Origin: an uncultured Agathobacter sp.
GTDB taxonomy: Bacteria > Bacillota > Clostridia > Lachnospirales > Lachnospiraceae
DNA: 44,061 nucleotides
Assembly: GCA_910587655.1 (NCBI GenBank)
Contig: CAJUND010000027.1
Span: forward strand, 1 to 44,061
Reading direction: 5' to 3'
In this document: positions 1 through 9,050 of the stretch, piece after piece
Layout of the letters: the number at the start of each line of letters is the position of its first letter
How positions within the stretch are numbered: the stretch's first letter is position 1
Position numbers and translations under genes: made by a program
Notes under the pieces: generated by a model
Told to the model about the DNA's origin: nothing
The model's input: only the letters and a program-made list of their open reading frames with translations
The model's database searches: none

Positions 1-37
1 TAGGATTGTGCTTGCCGCTCTAAATTATCGTTTTTAA
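1..37 (+). CDS. possible 3' end of an upstream gene (partial)
   Basis: Reading from base 2, a frame of eleven codons runs to a TAA at 35-37, 18 bases before the next gene start. The peptide (RIVLAALNYRF) is too short to identify. Because hsdR lies downstream on the same strand and hsdM/hsdS are otherwise absent, this could be the end of a type I methylase or specificity subunit, but nothing in the sequence proves that. Confidence 0.2.
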   Translation, partial: RIVLAALNYRF

Positions 38-55
38 CAGAAAGAAGGTGTATAA

Positions 56-1309
56 ATGCCGGTATATCGACCATTAGATACAGCAAACGGAACAGAGATT
101 GCATCCGTTGATGAGTTTATGAGAGAAATAAGCTTTTTGAATAAAAAACATGAAACCTCTAATATACAGCTATTTTACAGGGGACAAGAAGCTGATTTTT
201 GGAAAATTGAACCCAGTATTTTTAGGGATGATTTACTAAGTATAGAACATATTTTAATGCTTGAACCTTTGCGCCAAATTCCGAAAGAATTTATTGGATT
301 GAATAATTCGTTTGAAATAATGGAAAAATATCAGCATTATGGTATGTGTACTCGCTTGCTGGACATAACTACTAATCCGCTGGTTGCATTATATTTTGCA
401 TGTTTGCCACATAAAGAAGAGGCGTATTATGGTGAAGGAAAAAAGACAAATAAATTGAAACCTCATGGAGTTGTTTACTTTAAAAAGGAGGAAGGGAATT
501 CCATCTTATATGATAGTTTGCCGACAAATATAATAGCAACTTTGGCATGGTATGATATGAGGGCTGGAATGAAAATAGAAACTGTGCTGACAAAGTTGCT
601 GGAAGATGGGGTGATAAGTGATGGGCAAAAAGAGAGATGGTGCGAAGGTGATGGATTGAATAATTTTATAGAAATACTTCAAGGCGTTTATACAGTATTA
701 CCAATACTTAGCAATGAGAGGTTAATTAGACAAAGTGGAGCTTTTCTGCTTCCGGGAAAATTTAATTTTTCTATCACAAAGGGGGAAGAAAAAAACGGAT
801 ATATGTATAAAAGCAAATGTAATCTTTTGGATGAGTTTGAAAAAGAGTTCTTTTACATTAAACCAGAAAATAAAGAGGAAATTTTGGCAGAGCTGGAAGC
901 TTGTAATATCAATGATTCAAGTATGTTTCCTGAATTGGAACATCAACTAATGTATATAAGGAAAATTAATGAATCAAAGAAACAGAAGGTTCCTTATTAC
1001 GAAGAATTTCAGGAAAGTAATAGTGTAGAAATAGAGAGAGGAATGAGTAATGCTAAATTAAATTATAAGGTAACAGAAAAGGCTATTAATAATATTGTAA
1101 AAAATAAGGAAATTGTTTATAAAGTTTTGGGTGTTTTAGAGAAAAATGCTTCCATAGACTGGATAAAGAGGGATAGTGTGATAAGTAGGATGAAGATGGA
1201 TATATGTAAAACTTTGATAGGAGAAGGTGAGGAAAAGCAGTGTGCATATAATAAGGCTGATGAAATTATGAAAATAGTCGTAAGAACGAATGATGATTTA
1301 GAGGATTAA
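56..1309 (+). CDS. FRG-domain protein with HsdR-like C-terminal tail
   Basis: This 417-aa soluble protein carries an FRG domain. The defining YRGQ motif is at residues 41-44, and the second conserved block (YQHYGMCTRLLDITTNP) is at about 92-108, running on into ALYFAC. FRG proteins are uncharacterised biochemically but recur in defence loci. Residues about 352-417 resemble the C-terminus of the HsdR encoded 1.3 kb downstream: both have KN-x2-IDW-x-KRDS, then M-x-M, and end in DLEE/DLED. In HsdR this end belongs to the helical region thought to contact the methylase core, so the FRG protein may dock on the same complex; that is inference. The start has a good AAGGTG site. The next gene begins 4 bp after the stop, with its ribosome binding site inside this gene's end, so the two are probably coupled. 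The gene is visibly more AT-rich than hsdR. Confidence 0.8.
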   Translation: MPVYRPLDTANGTEIASVDEFMREISFLNKKHETSNIQLFYRGQEADFWKIEPSIFRDDLLSIEHILMLEPLRQIPKEFIGLNNSFEIMEKYQHYGMCTRLLDITTNPLVALYFACLPHKEEAYYGEGKKTNKLKPHGVVYFKKEEGNSILYDSLPTNIIATLAWYDMRAGMKIETVLTKLLEDGVISDGQKERWCEGDGLNNFIEILQGVYTVLPILSNERLIRQSGAFLLPGKFNFSITKGEEKNGYMYKSKCNLLDEFEKEFFYIKPENKEEILAELEACNINDSSMFPELEHQLMYIRKINESKKQKVPYYEEFQESNSVEIERGMSNAKLNYKVTEKAINNIVKNKEIVYKVLGVLEKNASIDWIKRDSVISRMKMDICKTLIGEGEEKQCAYNKADEIMKIVVRTNDDLED

Positions 1310-1313
1310 AACC

Positions 1314-2663
1314 ATGAAAACTAATTTTAATTTGGAATTAAACCAAAGACTGAGACATAAAATCAATGAACATCATAACTTCGCATATGAAAAACAAGGA
1401 GCTTTTTTATTCCCTGCAAAGGGCAGGAAAAAAGTAGATGCCAATGCATATAATTGTATATGCGCATGTCTGGACAGAATTGACGATTTGGTTAATCATT
1501 GCAATTCAATAAAAATAAATAATATTTTTGGGCTTTGTGATATATTTAATTATGGGCAAACGCTTATAGATTGTATTACAATGCTTGCAGGTATTTACCA
1601 AGTTCGTTATCAATCCGATGGGGATAGTACGTCTTTTAATCAGTTGGGAAGTGATGGGACTGGAAATGATGAGAAGTACTTTAAATACTTACGATCACTT
1701 TGTTCTGTACATCCGGTTGAGACAAGCAGGTATAAAATGTATCAGGGAGAAGAACCAGAATGGTGCGCCTATATGCATACCAAAGATTCAATTATGCGAT
1801 ATTATTCATTTAATGTAAATGTAGATGAAGAATTAAAACATGCAGATTTTGCTGCAGTTGTTTATAGAAATGATATGGTGTTTAATAAGCTGGTGCCAAT
1901 CAATGTATGCGAAATTGTAAACTATCTTGAGAAAAGGTATAATTTTATTGAACAAATTATTAATGAAGTGGAAAATTACAATAGAAATTTAATATGTCAG
2001 ATGCAAAAGGAAAGAATTCCTTTGCCAAACGAATTTAATTCCTATAAAGATTATTTATTTTCTTTAAAAAGCGCAATTTCGGAGCGTTGTGGTGAAAATA
2101 AAAGTTATATTGTAAGAGAATGGATTGCATTTCTGGAGTCAAAGTTTGAAAATGAGAAAATGCAGGCATTATTAGATAAATATCAAATAGCTTTTAAGGA
2201 AGGTATTGCTCGAATTCATGATGGATTGCAGGAAATGTCAATAGACCATTATTTTGAAGTGGAACCGGTAGAATGCGATACTGCATTTATCCCCAAAGAG
2301 TATTCATATTCAAGAGAAAAGCTACAATATTTATATCCGGGACATTTGATAGAAAATGAAGAGGTAAGTCCAGAAGAAATCCTTATAAAAAGTAAAAATT
2401 GTGATGGTAAGCGTATAGATGAGATGTTGTCAGTTATAGAGAAGGCACAAGTTGATAATTTGGATTCATATGAAATGTATGAGGTTGCAAATAATATTGA
2501 CAGATGTTATCATGTAACAAATTCTGAATGGGCGAGAATACAATTAAAAATACTTGAACCATATTTATCAGATTCTGTGAAAATAGATTATCATCTTAAT
2601 GATTGGTATGTGTATTTACAAAAACAAATTATTTTTTGGGAAACTTCGCGGAAAAGGAGCTGA
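1314..2663 (+). CDS. uncharacterised protein of the FRG/hsdR operon
   Basis: I do not recognise this 449-aa protein. It has no signal peptide or obvious membrane segment. The N-terminal third is helical and rich in Cys, Asn and aromatic residues. The middle contains a region likely to form coiled or helical bundles (about residues 200-300). No nuclease, ATPase or methylase motif is visible, and unlike its upstream neighbour it has no HsdR-like tail. It sits between the FRG gene (4-bp gap) and hsdR (5-bp gap), so the three are almost certainly co-transcribed. The hsdR ribosome binding site lies inside its last codons. Base composition is AT-rich like the FRG gene, suggesting the pair entered the hsd operon as a unit. 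A partner of the FRG protein is the most economical guess. Confidence 0.7.
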   Translation: MKTNFNLELNQRLRHKINEHHNFAYEKQGAFLFPAKGRKKVDANAYNCICACLDRIDDLVNHCNSIKINNIFGLCDIFNYGQTLIDCITMLAGIYQVRYQSDGDSTSFNQLGSDGTGNDEKYFKYLRSLCSVHPVETSRYKMYQGEEPEWCAYMHTKDSIMRYYSFNVNVDEELKHADFAAVVYRNDMVFNKLVPINVCEIVNYLEKRYNFIEQIINEVENYNRNLICQMQKERIPLPNEFNSYKDYLFSLKSAISERCGENKSYIVREWIAFLESKFENEKMQALLDKYQIAFKEGIARIHDGLQEMSIDHYFEVEPVECDTAFIPKEYSYSREKLQYLYPGHLIENEEVSPEEILIKSKNCDGKRIDEMLSVIEKAQVDNLDSYEMYEVANNIDRCYHVTNSEWARIQLKILEPYLSDSVKIDYHLNDWYVYLQKQIIFWETSRKRS

Positions 2664-2668
2664 AATAT

Positions 2669-5600
2669 ATGACATCATTTTACACCGAAGCCGACTACGA
2701 AAATACAATCATAGAATTATTTCAGGAAATGGGTTACCGCCATGTATACGGACCCAATGTAGAACGTGATTTTTCCAGTCCACTATACGAAAACGAATTG
2801 GAGGAATCCCTTAACCGTCTAAATCCCAATATGCCAAAAGAAGCAACCGCAGAAGCCCTGTATAAGCTAAAAAATTTTGAAAATGCCAATTTAGTACAGA
2901 AAAATTACGTATTTACGGATTATTTGCAGCATGGTATTGAGGTGCGTTATTTTGTAAAAGGCGAGGAATGTTCCGGACTCATGTATCTTGCGGATTACCA
3001 GAATCCTGATAATAATTCCTTTGTGATTGCGAATCAGTGGACATTTGTAGAGAGGAGTAACAAGCGACCGGATATACTCATTTTTCTAAATGGACTTCCC
3101 ATTGTGCTGGCAGAATTGAAATCTCCTTCCCGTGAGGAAACAGATGCTTCGGAAGCATATATGCAGATAAGAAATTATATGCAGGAAATTCCGTCTATGT
3201 TTATATATAACTGCATCTGTATTATGAGTGATTATTTAACTTCAAAAGCGGGAACTATCACTTCGGGCGAGGACCGTTTTATGGAATGGAAAACAAAAGA
3301 CGGCAGTTATGAAAATACACAGCATGCGCAGTTTGATACGTTTTTTGAGGGAATGTTTAAGTGTGAGCGGTTACTGGATATAATTAAAAATTTTATCTGT
3401 TTTTCTAATGAAGGGATAAAACAGACCAAAATTCTTGCTGGTTATCATCAGTATTTTGCAGTAAAAAAAGCAGTTCATTCCACACAGAAAGCGATCGTGA
3501 CGGATGGAAAAGGCGGTGTATTCTGGCATACACAAGGGAGCGGAAAATCTTTGTCAATGGTTTTTTATGCACATCTTTTGCAGGAGACGCTGGATAGTCC
3601 GACCATTGTTGTGCTGACGGACAGAAATGATTTGGACGACCAGCTGTATGGTCAGTTTACAAAATGTAAAGATTTTCTTCGGCAGGAACCCATGCATGCA
3701 AAAAGCCGTGAACATTTAAAGTCACTGCTTGATGGCAGGCAGGCGAATGGTATTATTTTTACAACCATGCAAAAGTTTGAAGAATCAGACGAACCGCTTT
3801 CCGAACGCAGGAATATTATTGTTATGGCAGATGAAGCTCATCGCGGACAGTACGGTCTGAAAGAAAAAATTGATGCAAAAACAGGTGAGATAAAAACAGG
3901 TACGGCAAGAATAATCAGAAACAGTTTACCAAATGCTACATATATCGGTTTTACGGGAACTCCTATTTCCCAAAAGGACAGAAGTACCCGTGAAGTGTTT
4001 GGAGATTATATTGATATATATGATATGACACAGGCTGTTGAGGACGGGGCAACACGTCCTGTTTATTATGAGAGCCGTGTAATTAAATTAAAGCTGGATG
4101 AAGAAACGTTAAAACTTATTGATGCAGAATATGATCTCATGGCAGAAAATGCGGATCCGGAGGTTATTCAGAAAAGTAAACGTGAACTCAGTCAAATGGA
4201 AGCTGTTCTTGGAAATGATGAAACAATTGCATCGCTTGTAGATGATATACTGGATCATTATGAGAATAACCGGGAAAACCTGCTGACTGGAAAAGCTATG
4301 ATTGTGGCATACTCCCGTGCGATTGCAATAAAAATCTATCAGAGAATTTTAGAGCTTCGTCCTGACTGGTCGAAAAAGGTTGCAGTTGTTATGACGGAAA
4401 GCAATAAAGATCCGGAAGACTGGCGTAAAATTATCGGCAACAAGCATCATAAGAATGAGCTGGCAAAAGAGTTTAAAGATAATGGAAGTTCTTTAAAAAT
4501 TGCAATTGTTGTTGATATGTGGCTGACCGGATTTGATGTTCCGTCAATGGCAACCATGTATGTGTATAAGCCTATGAAGGGGCATAATTTAATGCAGGCA
4601 ATTGCAAGGGTAAACCGTGTTTTTGAAGATAAAGAAGGCGGACTTGTTGTCGATTATATTGGGATTGCTTCTGCACTCAGGGAGGCAATGAATGATTTTA
4701 CGGCCCGTGACAGGAAAAATTATGGAGATACCGATATTTCAAAAGTTGCCTATCCAAAGTTTCTGGAAAAACTTTCTGTATGCAGAGATATATTTTATGG
4801 ATACGATTATTCAAAATTTATGGCGGGAACAAATATGGACCGGGCAAAGGCAATTAAGGGTGCTTTGAATTTTATCACTGCAGTTGGAAGGGAAAAAGAA
4901 CGCGAGGATTTCATTAAAGAAGCATTACTGTTAAAGCAGGCACTGTCTCTTTGTTCATCACTTGCAGAAGAGGATTTACGAATTGAGGCAGCATTTTTTG
5001 AATCGGTACGGGTGCTGGTCATGCGTTTAATAAACGAAGGGGAAGGAAAGAAGATATCTCTGCCGGAAATGAACCAGCGTATTAATGAACTGCTGAAGGC
5101 CAGCATAAAAAGCGAGGGTGTAATTAATCTGTTTTCTGATGCAGCACAAAATTTTTCTCTGTTTGATCCGAAATTTCTTGAGGAAATTTCTAAAATGAAA
5201 GAGAAAAACCTTGCAGTTGAATTATTAAAAAAACTGATTGCCGAACAGATACTGGTATACAGACATACAAACGTAGTGAAATCAGAAAAGTTCAGCGAAA
5301 TTATACATAGCGTTATGAATCGTTATCTAAATGGGATGCTTACAAATGAGCAGGTAATAGAAGAACTATTAAATATGGCGAAACAAATTGCAGCAGCAAG
5401 AAAGGAAGGGGAGCAGCTGGGGCTTACGGCTGATGAGCTGGCGTTTTATGACGCACTTACAAAGCCGCGGGCAATTAAGGATTTTTATGAGAATGAGGAG
5501 CTGATTGCCATCACAAAAGAACTGGCTGATTCACTCCGCAAAAACCGCACCATTGACTGGCAGAAAAGAGATTCTGCTAGGGCAGGAATGCGTATGATGA

Positions 5601-5803
5601 TAAAAAGGCTCCTGAAAAAACACCGCTATCCACCAGAGGGAATGGATGATGCCATTCAGACGGTTATGCTGCAGTGTGAGCTTTGGACGGATCATAATGA
5701 TTTAGAAGAAAACACAGTACCCTTTTCAAATCAGGTTACATATGAAGTAAATCCGGAGCAGATAATGATGGCAGCAGAAAGCGTAACTCTGCCAGGGAAA
5801 TAA
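2669..5803 (+). CDS. hsdR: type I restriction enzyme subunit R (HsdR)
   Basis: This is the ATP-dependent translocase/endonuclease subunit of a type I restriction-modification system; with HsdM and HsdS it cuts foreign DNA after translocation. Length with this start is 1044 aa, normal for HsdR. An N-terminal PD-(D/E)xK nuclease is visible (Asp in RPDIL near residue 134, ELK near 149). Next come superfamily 2 helicase motifs: Walker A HTQGSGKS (~287-294), DEAH (~388), FTGTP, and the motif VI region IARVNRV. The C-terminal helical part contains IDWQKRDS (~962-969). I chose ATG 2669, with AAAAGGAG seven bases upstream, over an in-frame start at 2603 that would overlap the previous gene by 60 bases. 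No hsdM or hsdS lies downstream, so they must be upstream of the window or elsewhere. Confidence 0.95.
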   Translation: MTSFYTEADYENTIIELFQEMGYRHVYGPNVERDFSSPLYENELEESLNRLNPNMPKEATAEALYKLKNFENANLVQKNYVFTDYLQHGIEVRYFVKGEECSGLMYLADYQNPDNNSFVIANQWTFVERSNKRPDILIFLNGLPIVLAELKSPSREETDASEAYMQIRNYMQEIPSMFIYNCICIMSDYLTSKAGTITSGEDRFMEWKTKDGSYENTQHAQFDTFFEGMFKCERLLDIIKNFICFSNEGIKQTKILAGYHQYFAVKKAVHSTQKAIVTDGKGGVFWHTQGSGKSLSMVFYAHLLQETLDSPTIVVLTDRNDLDDQLYGQFTKCKDFLRQEPMHAKSREHLKSLLDGRQANGIIFTTMQKFEESDEPLSERRNIIVMADEAHRGQYGLKEKIDAKTGEIKTGTARIIRNSLPNATYIGFTGTPISQKDRSTREVFGDYIDIYDMTQAVEDGATRPVYYESRVIKLKLDEETLKLIDAEYDLMAENADPEVIQKSKRELSQMEAVLGNDETIASLVDDILDHYENNRENLLTGKAMIVAYSRAIAIKIYQRILELRPDWSKKVAVVMTESNKDPEDWRKIIGNKHHKNELAKEFKDNGSSLKIAIVVDMWLTGFDVPSMATMYVYKPMKGHNLMQAIARVNRVFEDKEGGLVVDYIGIASALREAMNDFTARDRKNYGDTDISKVAYPKFLEKLSVCRDIFYGYDYSKFMAGTNMDRAKAIKGALNFITAVGREKEREDFIKEALLLKQALSLCSSLAEEDLRIEAAFFESVRVLVMRLINEGEGKKISLPEMNQRINELLKASIKSEGVINLFSDAAQNFSLFDPKFLEEISKMKEKNLAVELLKKLIAEQILVYRHTNVVKSEKFSEIIHSVMNRYLNGMLTNEQVIEELLNMAKQIAAARKEGEQLGLTADELAFYDALTKPRAIKDFYENEELIAITKELADSLRKNRTIDWQKRDSARAGMRMMIKRLLKKHRYPPEGMDDAIQTVMLQCELWTDHNDLEENTVPFSNQVTYEVNPEQIMMAAESVTLPGK

Positions 5804-5844
5804 AATGTAGCTGTATTAAAATAAACAATAAGGAGAAAGAAAAA

Positions 5845-6936
5845 ATGGGAATATTTACAAAACCAATAGGACCAGTATTTTTAAAAGATACAAGTGAGGT
5901 GGATACCTATATTGAAAAACTTAAGGATCTTTTGCCAAAAGCAGAAGGGGAAAATATAAATCTGATTCAAAAGAAACTCAATATAGCAACTGCCGGAAAG
6001 TATGGTGAATCTAATATTGCTTTTGAACTAAAAAACAGCGGAATGGATATGTATATCCTTCATGACATTTACCTGGAATATGGCGGCTTGTCTGCACAGA
6101 TTGATTATCTGGTTATTACAAGAAAACATACATATATTATTGAATGTAAAAATCTGATAGGAAACATTGAGATTGATTCTACGGGTGCATTCATCAGAAA
6201 ATACGGGTTCTCCGGTAAAAGTATAAAAGAATGTATTTATTCACCTATAACCCAGAACCAGAGGCATATGCAGGTGCTGAAAGAAGTTCGCAAAAACAGT
6301 AAAAGAAATTTTATTTCAAAAATGATGTTTGAAAAGAATTTTGATAATAATTATCATTCAATCGTGGTACTGGCAAACCCTAAAACCTGTCTGAATATAA
6401 AATATGCGCCGGAAGAAATAAAACAGCAGGTCATACGTGCCGACCAGCTCATTGCATATATTAAGAAAAAGGATGCGGAATCCGGGGATGGGATGAGTAA
6501 TGAGGCAATGCTTGAGCTTGCGGAATTTTACCTTGGGCAGAATAAACCGGAAAGGTCTGATTATACGAAGGAATATGAAAAACTTTTGCATGATACCAGT
6601 CAAAACAATGCTCCTGTTTCACAAAAAGAACCGAAGAATGATTTGAATCATAAAGAAATTCTGTCAGAACAGCCGGTATCAGCGAATCATAATTCAGAAA
6701 CGTATAAAGGAGATGCCGCCAAGAGATTAAAGGAATACCGTCTGAAACAAAGCAGGGCAGAACGAATAAAACCATATTATATATTTAATGACGCCCAGAT
6801 GGAGGATTTATTGAATAAAAAGCCGCGAACAAAAGAAGATTTATTAAAGGTATCTGGTTTTGGTAAAGTCAAAGTGGAAAAATATGGAGAGGAAATTATT
6901 AAAATATTGTCTTCTTCCTGCTTTTCTGATGGATGA
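5845..6936 (+). CDS. NERD-domain nuclease-like protein with C-terminal HRDC domain
   Basis: This 363-aa protein has two recognisable parts. Residues about 50-140 form a NERD (nuclease-related) domain: a conserved ELK near the start, then AQIDYLVIT and IIECKN, which supply the Asp and Glu-x-Lys of a PD-(D/E)xK-like site. Residues about 310-358 form an HRDC domain (TKEDLLKVSGFGKVKVEKYG), a DNA-binding module typical of RecQ helicases and RNase D. The middle is a charged linker. It follows hsdR by 41 bp on the same strand with an AAGGAG site, so it probably belongs to the same defence transcript. A DNA-processing role is likely; its target is not known from sequence. Confidence 0.8.
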   Translation: MGIFTKPIGPVFLKDTSEVDTYIEKLKDLLPKAEGENINLIQKKLNIATAGKYGESNIAFELKNSGMDMYILHDIYLEYGGLSAQIDYLVITRKHTYIIECKNLIGNIEIDSTGAFIRKYGFSGKSIKECIYSPITQNQRHMQVLKEVRKNSKRNFISKMMFEKNFDNNYHSIVVLANPKTCLNIKYAPEEIKQQVIRADQLIAYIKKKDAESGDGMSNEAMLELAEFYLGQNKPERSDYTKEYEKLLHDTSQNNAPVSQKEPKNDLNHKEILSEQPVSANHNSETYKGDAAKRLKEYRLKQSRAERIKPYYIFNDAQMEDLLNKKPRTKEDLLKVSGFGKVKVEKYGEEIIKILSSSCFSDG

Positions 6937-6941
6937 AATGT

Positions 6942-6969
6942 TTGGCAGGGTATCCCTTTACCATAAAAT
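6942..6969 (+). promoter_or_regulatory. candidate sigma-A promoter for lipoprotein gene
   Basis: TTGGCA and TAAAAT are separated by 16 bp in the 54-bp gap between the NERD gene and the lipoprotein gene. This would start a new transcript at the lipoprotein. There is no clear terminator for the preceding operon in the same gap. Confidence 0.4.
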
Positions 6970-6990
6970 TTTAAATAAGGAGTAGTTTTT

Positions 6991-7668
6991 ATGAAGAAAA
7001 AGTCATTAGTAAAATTAATTTCAGCTGTAATATTAGCAGCATCATTTTGTTTGACTGCTTGTGGAGAAAAAACAAATTTGACTACAGAAAGTCACAACGA
7101 AAATCAGGAAATATCTACTGAACCGGATATTACGGAAACCACGGAACCGGAAGAAACAGAGGAATTAGATGAAGCGGAAGTACGTCGTGGCAGCCGCATG
7201 AATCCACTTGGGGTGGGGGACAGCATTGATTTAGTAACGAGAGATAGTTCCACATATCAAATTACATACTATTTTACAATTACTCTTACAGATGTAACAG
7301 ATGGAGTGGCTTCATTTGACATACAGTTAAACGATTCCTCGCGGAAAAATCCACTTAAGTTATATCGTTATATTGATGAAGCATGGAATGTTTTTGGGAC
7401 TATTATTTTCTGTGGTTCTGCAACTGCAGCATCTTGTGACTGGGGAATTAATGTTCTTGGGGTGGCTGAAGATGTGGTAATTGGCTGCGGAGAGAGTGGA
7501 ACAGTTAATGTGGATATATCTGAATATGATTACATAGGTATTGCAACAATGTTTTATCAGGGAGATGTAGAGCCGGATCCAACAGATTATGATGCTATTG
7601 TGCATCCTACGGCATCTGATGTGCCTGATACGGGTTATCAATATCTAACAGTTTTTAAAGTTCAATAG
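6991..7668 (+). CDS. putative secreted lipoprotein
   Basis: This 225-aa protein begins with a type II signal peptide: KKK, a hydrophobic stretch, then lipobox LTAC with the lipidated Cys at residue 24. A Thr/Glu-rich linker (about 30-62) follows, typical of surface lipoproteins that need to reach through the wall. The remaining ~150 residues look like a beta-rich domain, starting with the block GSRMNPLGVGDSIDL, which recalls DUF4352-like lipoprotein domains, but I cannot assign a function. The start has TAAGGAG ten bases upstream. The next gene starts 11 bp downstream and may be co-transcribed. Confidence 0.75.
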   Translation: MKKKSLVKLISAVILAASFCLTACGEKTNLTTESHNENQEISTEPDITETTEPEETEELDEAEVRRGSRMNPLGVGDSIDLVTRDSSTYQITYYFTITLTDVTDGVASFDIQLNDSSRKNPLKLYRYIDEAWNVFGTIIFCGSATAASCDWGINVLGVAEDVVIGCGESGTVNVDISEYDYIGIATMFYQGDVEPDPTDYDAIVHPTASDVPDTGYQYLTVFKVQ

Positions 7669-7678
7669 AACAGGCTGT

Positions 7679-8023
7679 ATGAGTATAAGAACAAAAAACC
7701 GGCGAAAAATTACTGTTAAAGGCATTTTATACATCTGGTATATTGAGATGGATCATGACAGCCAGTATTATCTTTTGAACATAATTTCTGAAGATAAGAA
7801 TCTGGTTCTTTCTGTCCCGCTGCACACGAAAACCCCGTATATCATAAGCAAAGGGAATATGTTTCAAAATGAAAAAACAAATGGTCTGTGGAACAGATAT
7901 CTGCTTCCAATTGTGATTCCAGACATAATTACACCTCAGACAGTTTCAGACATAATTAAATGGGCAGTCTCTGAAACGGATGCTGTAATTGCAAAATGGA
8001 ATGGCAAAGACATTCCTGTTTAA
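7679..8023 (+). CDS. small uncharacterised protein
   Basis: This 114-aa protein is unrecognised. It has a basic N-terminus and a mixed alpha/beta composition. There is no signal peptide and no cysteine pattern. It starts 11 bp after the lipoprotein stop with only a weak ribosome binding site, so translation may depend on coupling. A later ATG at 7748 also lacks a good site. It ends 18 bp before a DUF1848 gene that has a strong AGAGGTG site. Confidence 0.55.
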   Translation: MSIRTKNRRKITVKGILYIWYIEMDHDSQYYLLNIISEDKNLVLSVPLHTKTPYIISKGNMFQNEKTNGLWNRYLLPIVIPDIITPQTVSDIIKWAVSETDAVIAKWNGKDIPV

Positions 8024-8041
8024 AACGAAAAGAGGTGTTTT

Positions 8042-9004
8042 ATGATTCTGAGTGTAAGCAGAAGAACAGATATTCCCAATTACTATTCCGAATGGTTTAT
8101 AAACAGAATCAGGGAAGGATATTTATATGTGAGGAATCCGATGAATTTCCATCAGATCAGTAAAATAGATTTATCTCCCCGGATTGTGGACTGTATTGTA
8201 TTCTGGACGAAAAATCCGCTGCCGCTGATGGATCAATTAGATGAATTAAAAGATTATAAATATTACTTTCAGTTTACCCTGACAGGATACGGAAAGGACA
8301 TTGAACCCGGCCTGCCGGATAAGAAAAAAGAGATGACAGATATTTTTCGCAGGTTATCTGAAAAAACAGGAAAAGAAAAAGTAATCTGGAGATATGATCC
8401 GATTTTTTTTACAGACCGGTATACACCGGAATATCATATTAAGGCATTTCGGGAAATTGCAAAAACGCTTCAGGGATATACAGACAAAGTGGTTATCAGT
8501 TTTCTCGACCTGTATGCTAAGACAAAGAAAAATATGAAGGGGATTCAAGTTGAACATTTAGAAGACAGTAAACTGTTTGAATTTGCAGCAGCACTTTCGA
8601 AAATTGCCGGAGAAAATAAAATGAGAATTGCTGCATGTGCAGAGGAAACCGATTTATCCGAGTACGGAATCGAACGGAACTGCTGTATTGATAAGGAACT
8701 GATAGAAAAAATAACCGGTTATAAAATAACCGCAAAAAAGGATAAGAACCAAAGGTCTGAATGCGGGTGTATGGAAAGCGTAGAAACCGGTTCCTATCAT
8801 ACCTGCCAAAATGCCTGCAGATACTGTTATGCAAATGAATCTGATGAGAAAGTCAGCAGTAACTGCCGCATATATGACCCGCAGTCCCCTCTGTTATGCG
8901 GAATCATTACGGAGGAAGATAAAATTACAGAACGTAAGGTGAAATCATTCAAAGAGGAGCAAATCAGTATATTTGATATTATGGGAAGTGATAAAAGATT
9001 ATGA
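8042..9004 (+). CDS. DUF1848 family protein
   Basis: This 320-aa protein opens with SVSRRTDIP and continues with FWTKNP and YFQFTLTGYG, which identify the DUF1848 family. Members are uncharacterised. The family is known for a cysteine cluster near its C-terminus resembling the [4Fe-4S] loop of radical SAM enzymes. Here it is present as CQNACRYC, a C-x3-C-x2-C pattern, preceded by CGC. The iron-sulphur motif is therefore at the opposite end from normal radical SAM enzymes. It lies close to an SPL-type radical SAM gene at 9965, so the two may act in related chemistry. Full length, good ribosome binding site. Confidence 0.85.
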   Translation: MILSVSRRTDIPNYYSEWFINRIREGYLYVRNPMNFHQISKIDLSPRIVDCIVFWTKNPLPLMDQLDELKDYKYYFQFTLTGYGKDIEPGLPDKKKEMTDIFRRLSEKTGKEKVIWRYDPIFFTDRYTPEYHIKAFREIAKTLQGYTDKVVISFLDLYAKTKKNMKGIQVEHLEDSKLFEFAAALSKIAGENKMRIAACAEETDLSEYGIERNCCIDKELIEKITGYKITAKKDKNQRSECGCMESVETGSYHTCQNACRYCYANESDEKVSSNCRIYDPQSPLLCGIITEEDKITERKVKSFKEEQISIFDIMGSDKRL

Positions 9005-9050
9005 CTCTGGAAAAAGCTATAAAATACAGAAAAGAAAGGCGAAAAATAAT

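Noticed and set aside
2603..2668. Longer HsdR start at 2603
   Set aside because: It overlaps the preceding gene by 60 bases and has no ribosome binding site; AAAAGGAG fits ATG 2669, where the conserved N-terminus begins.
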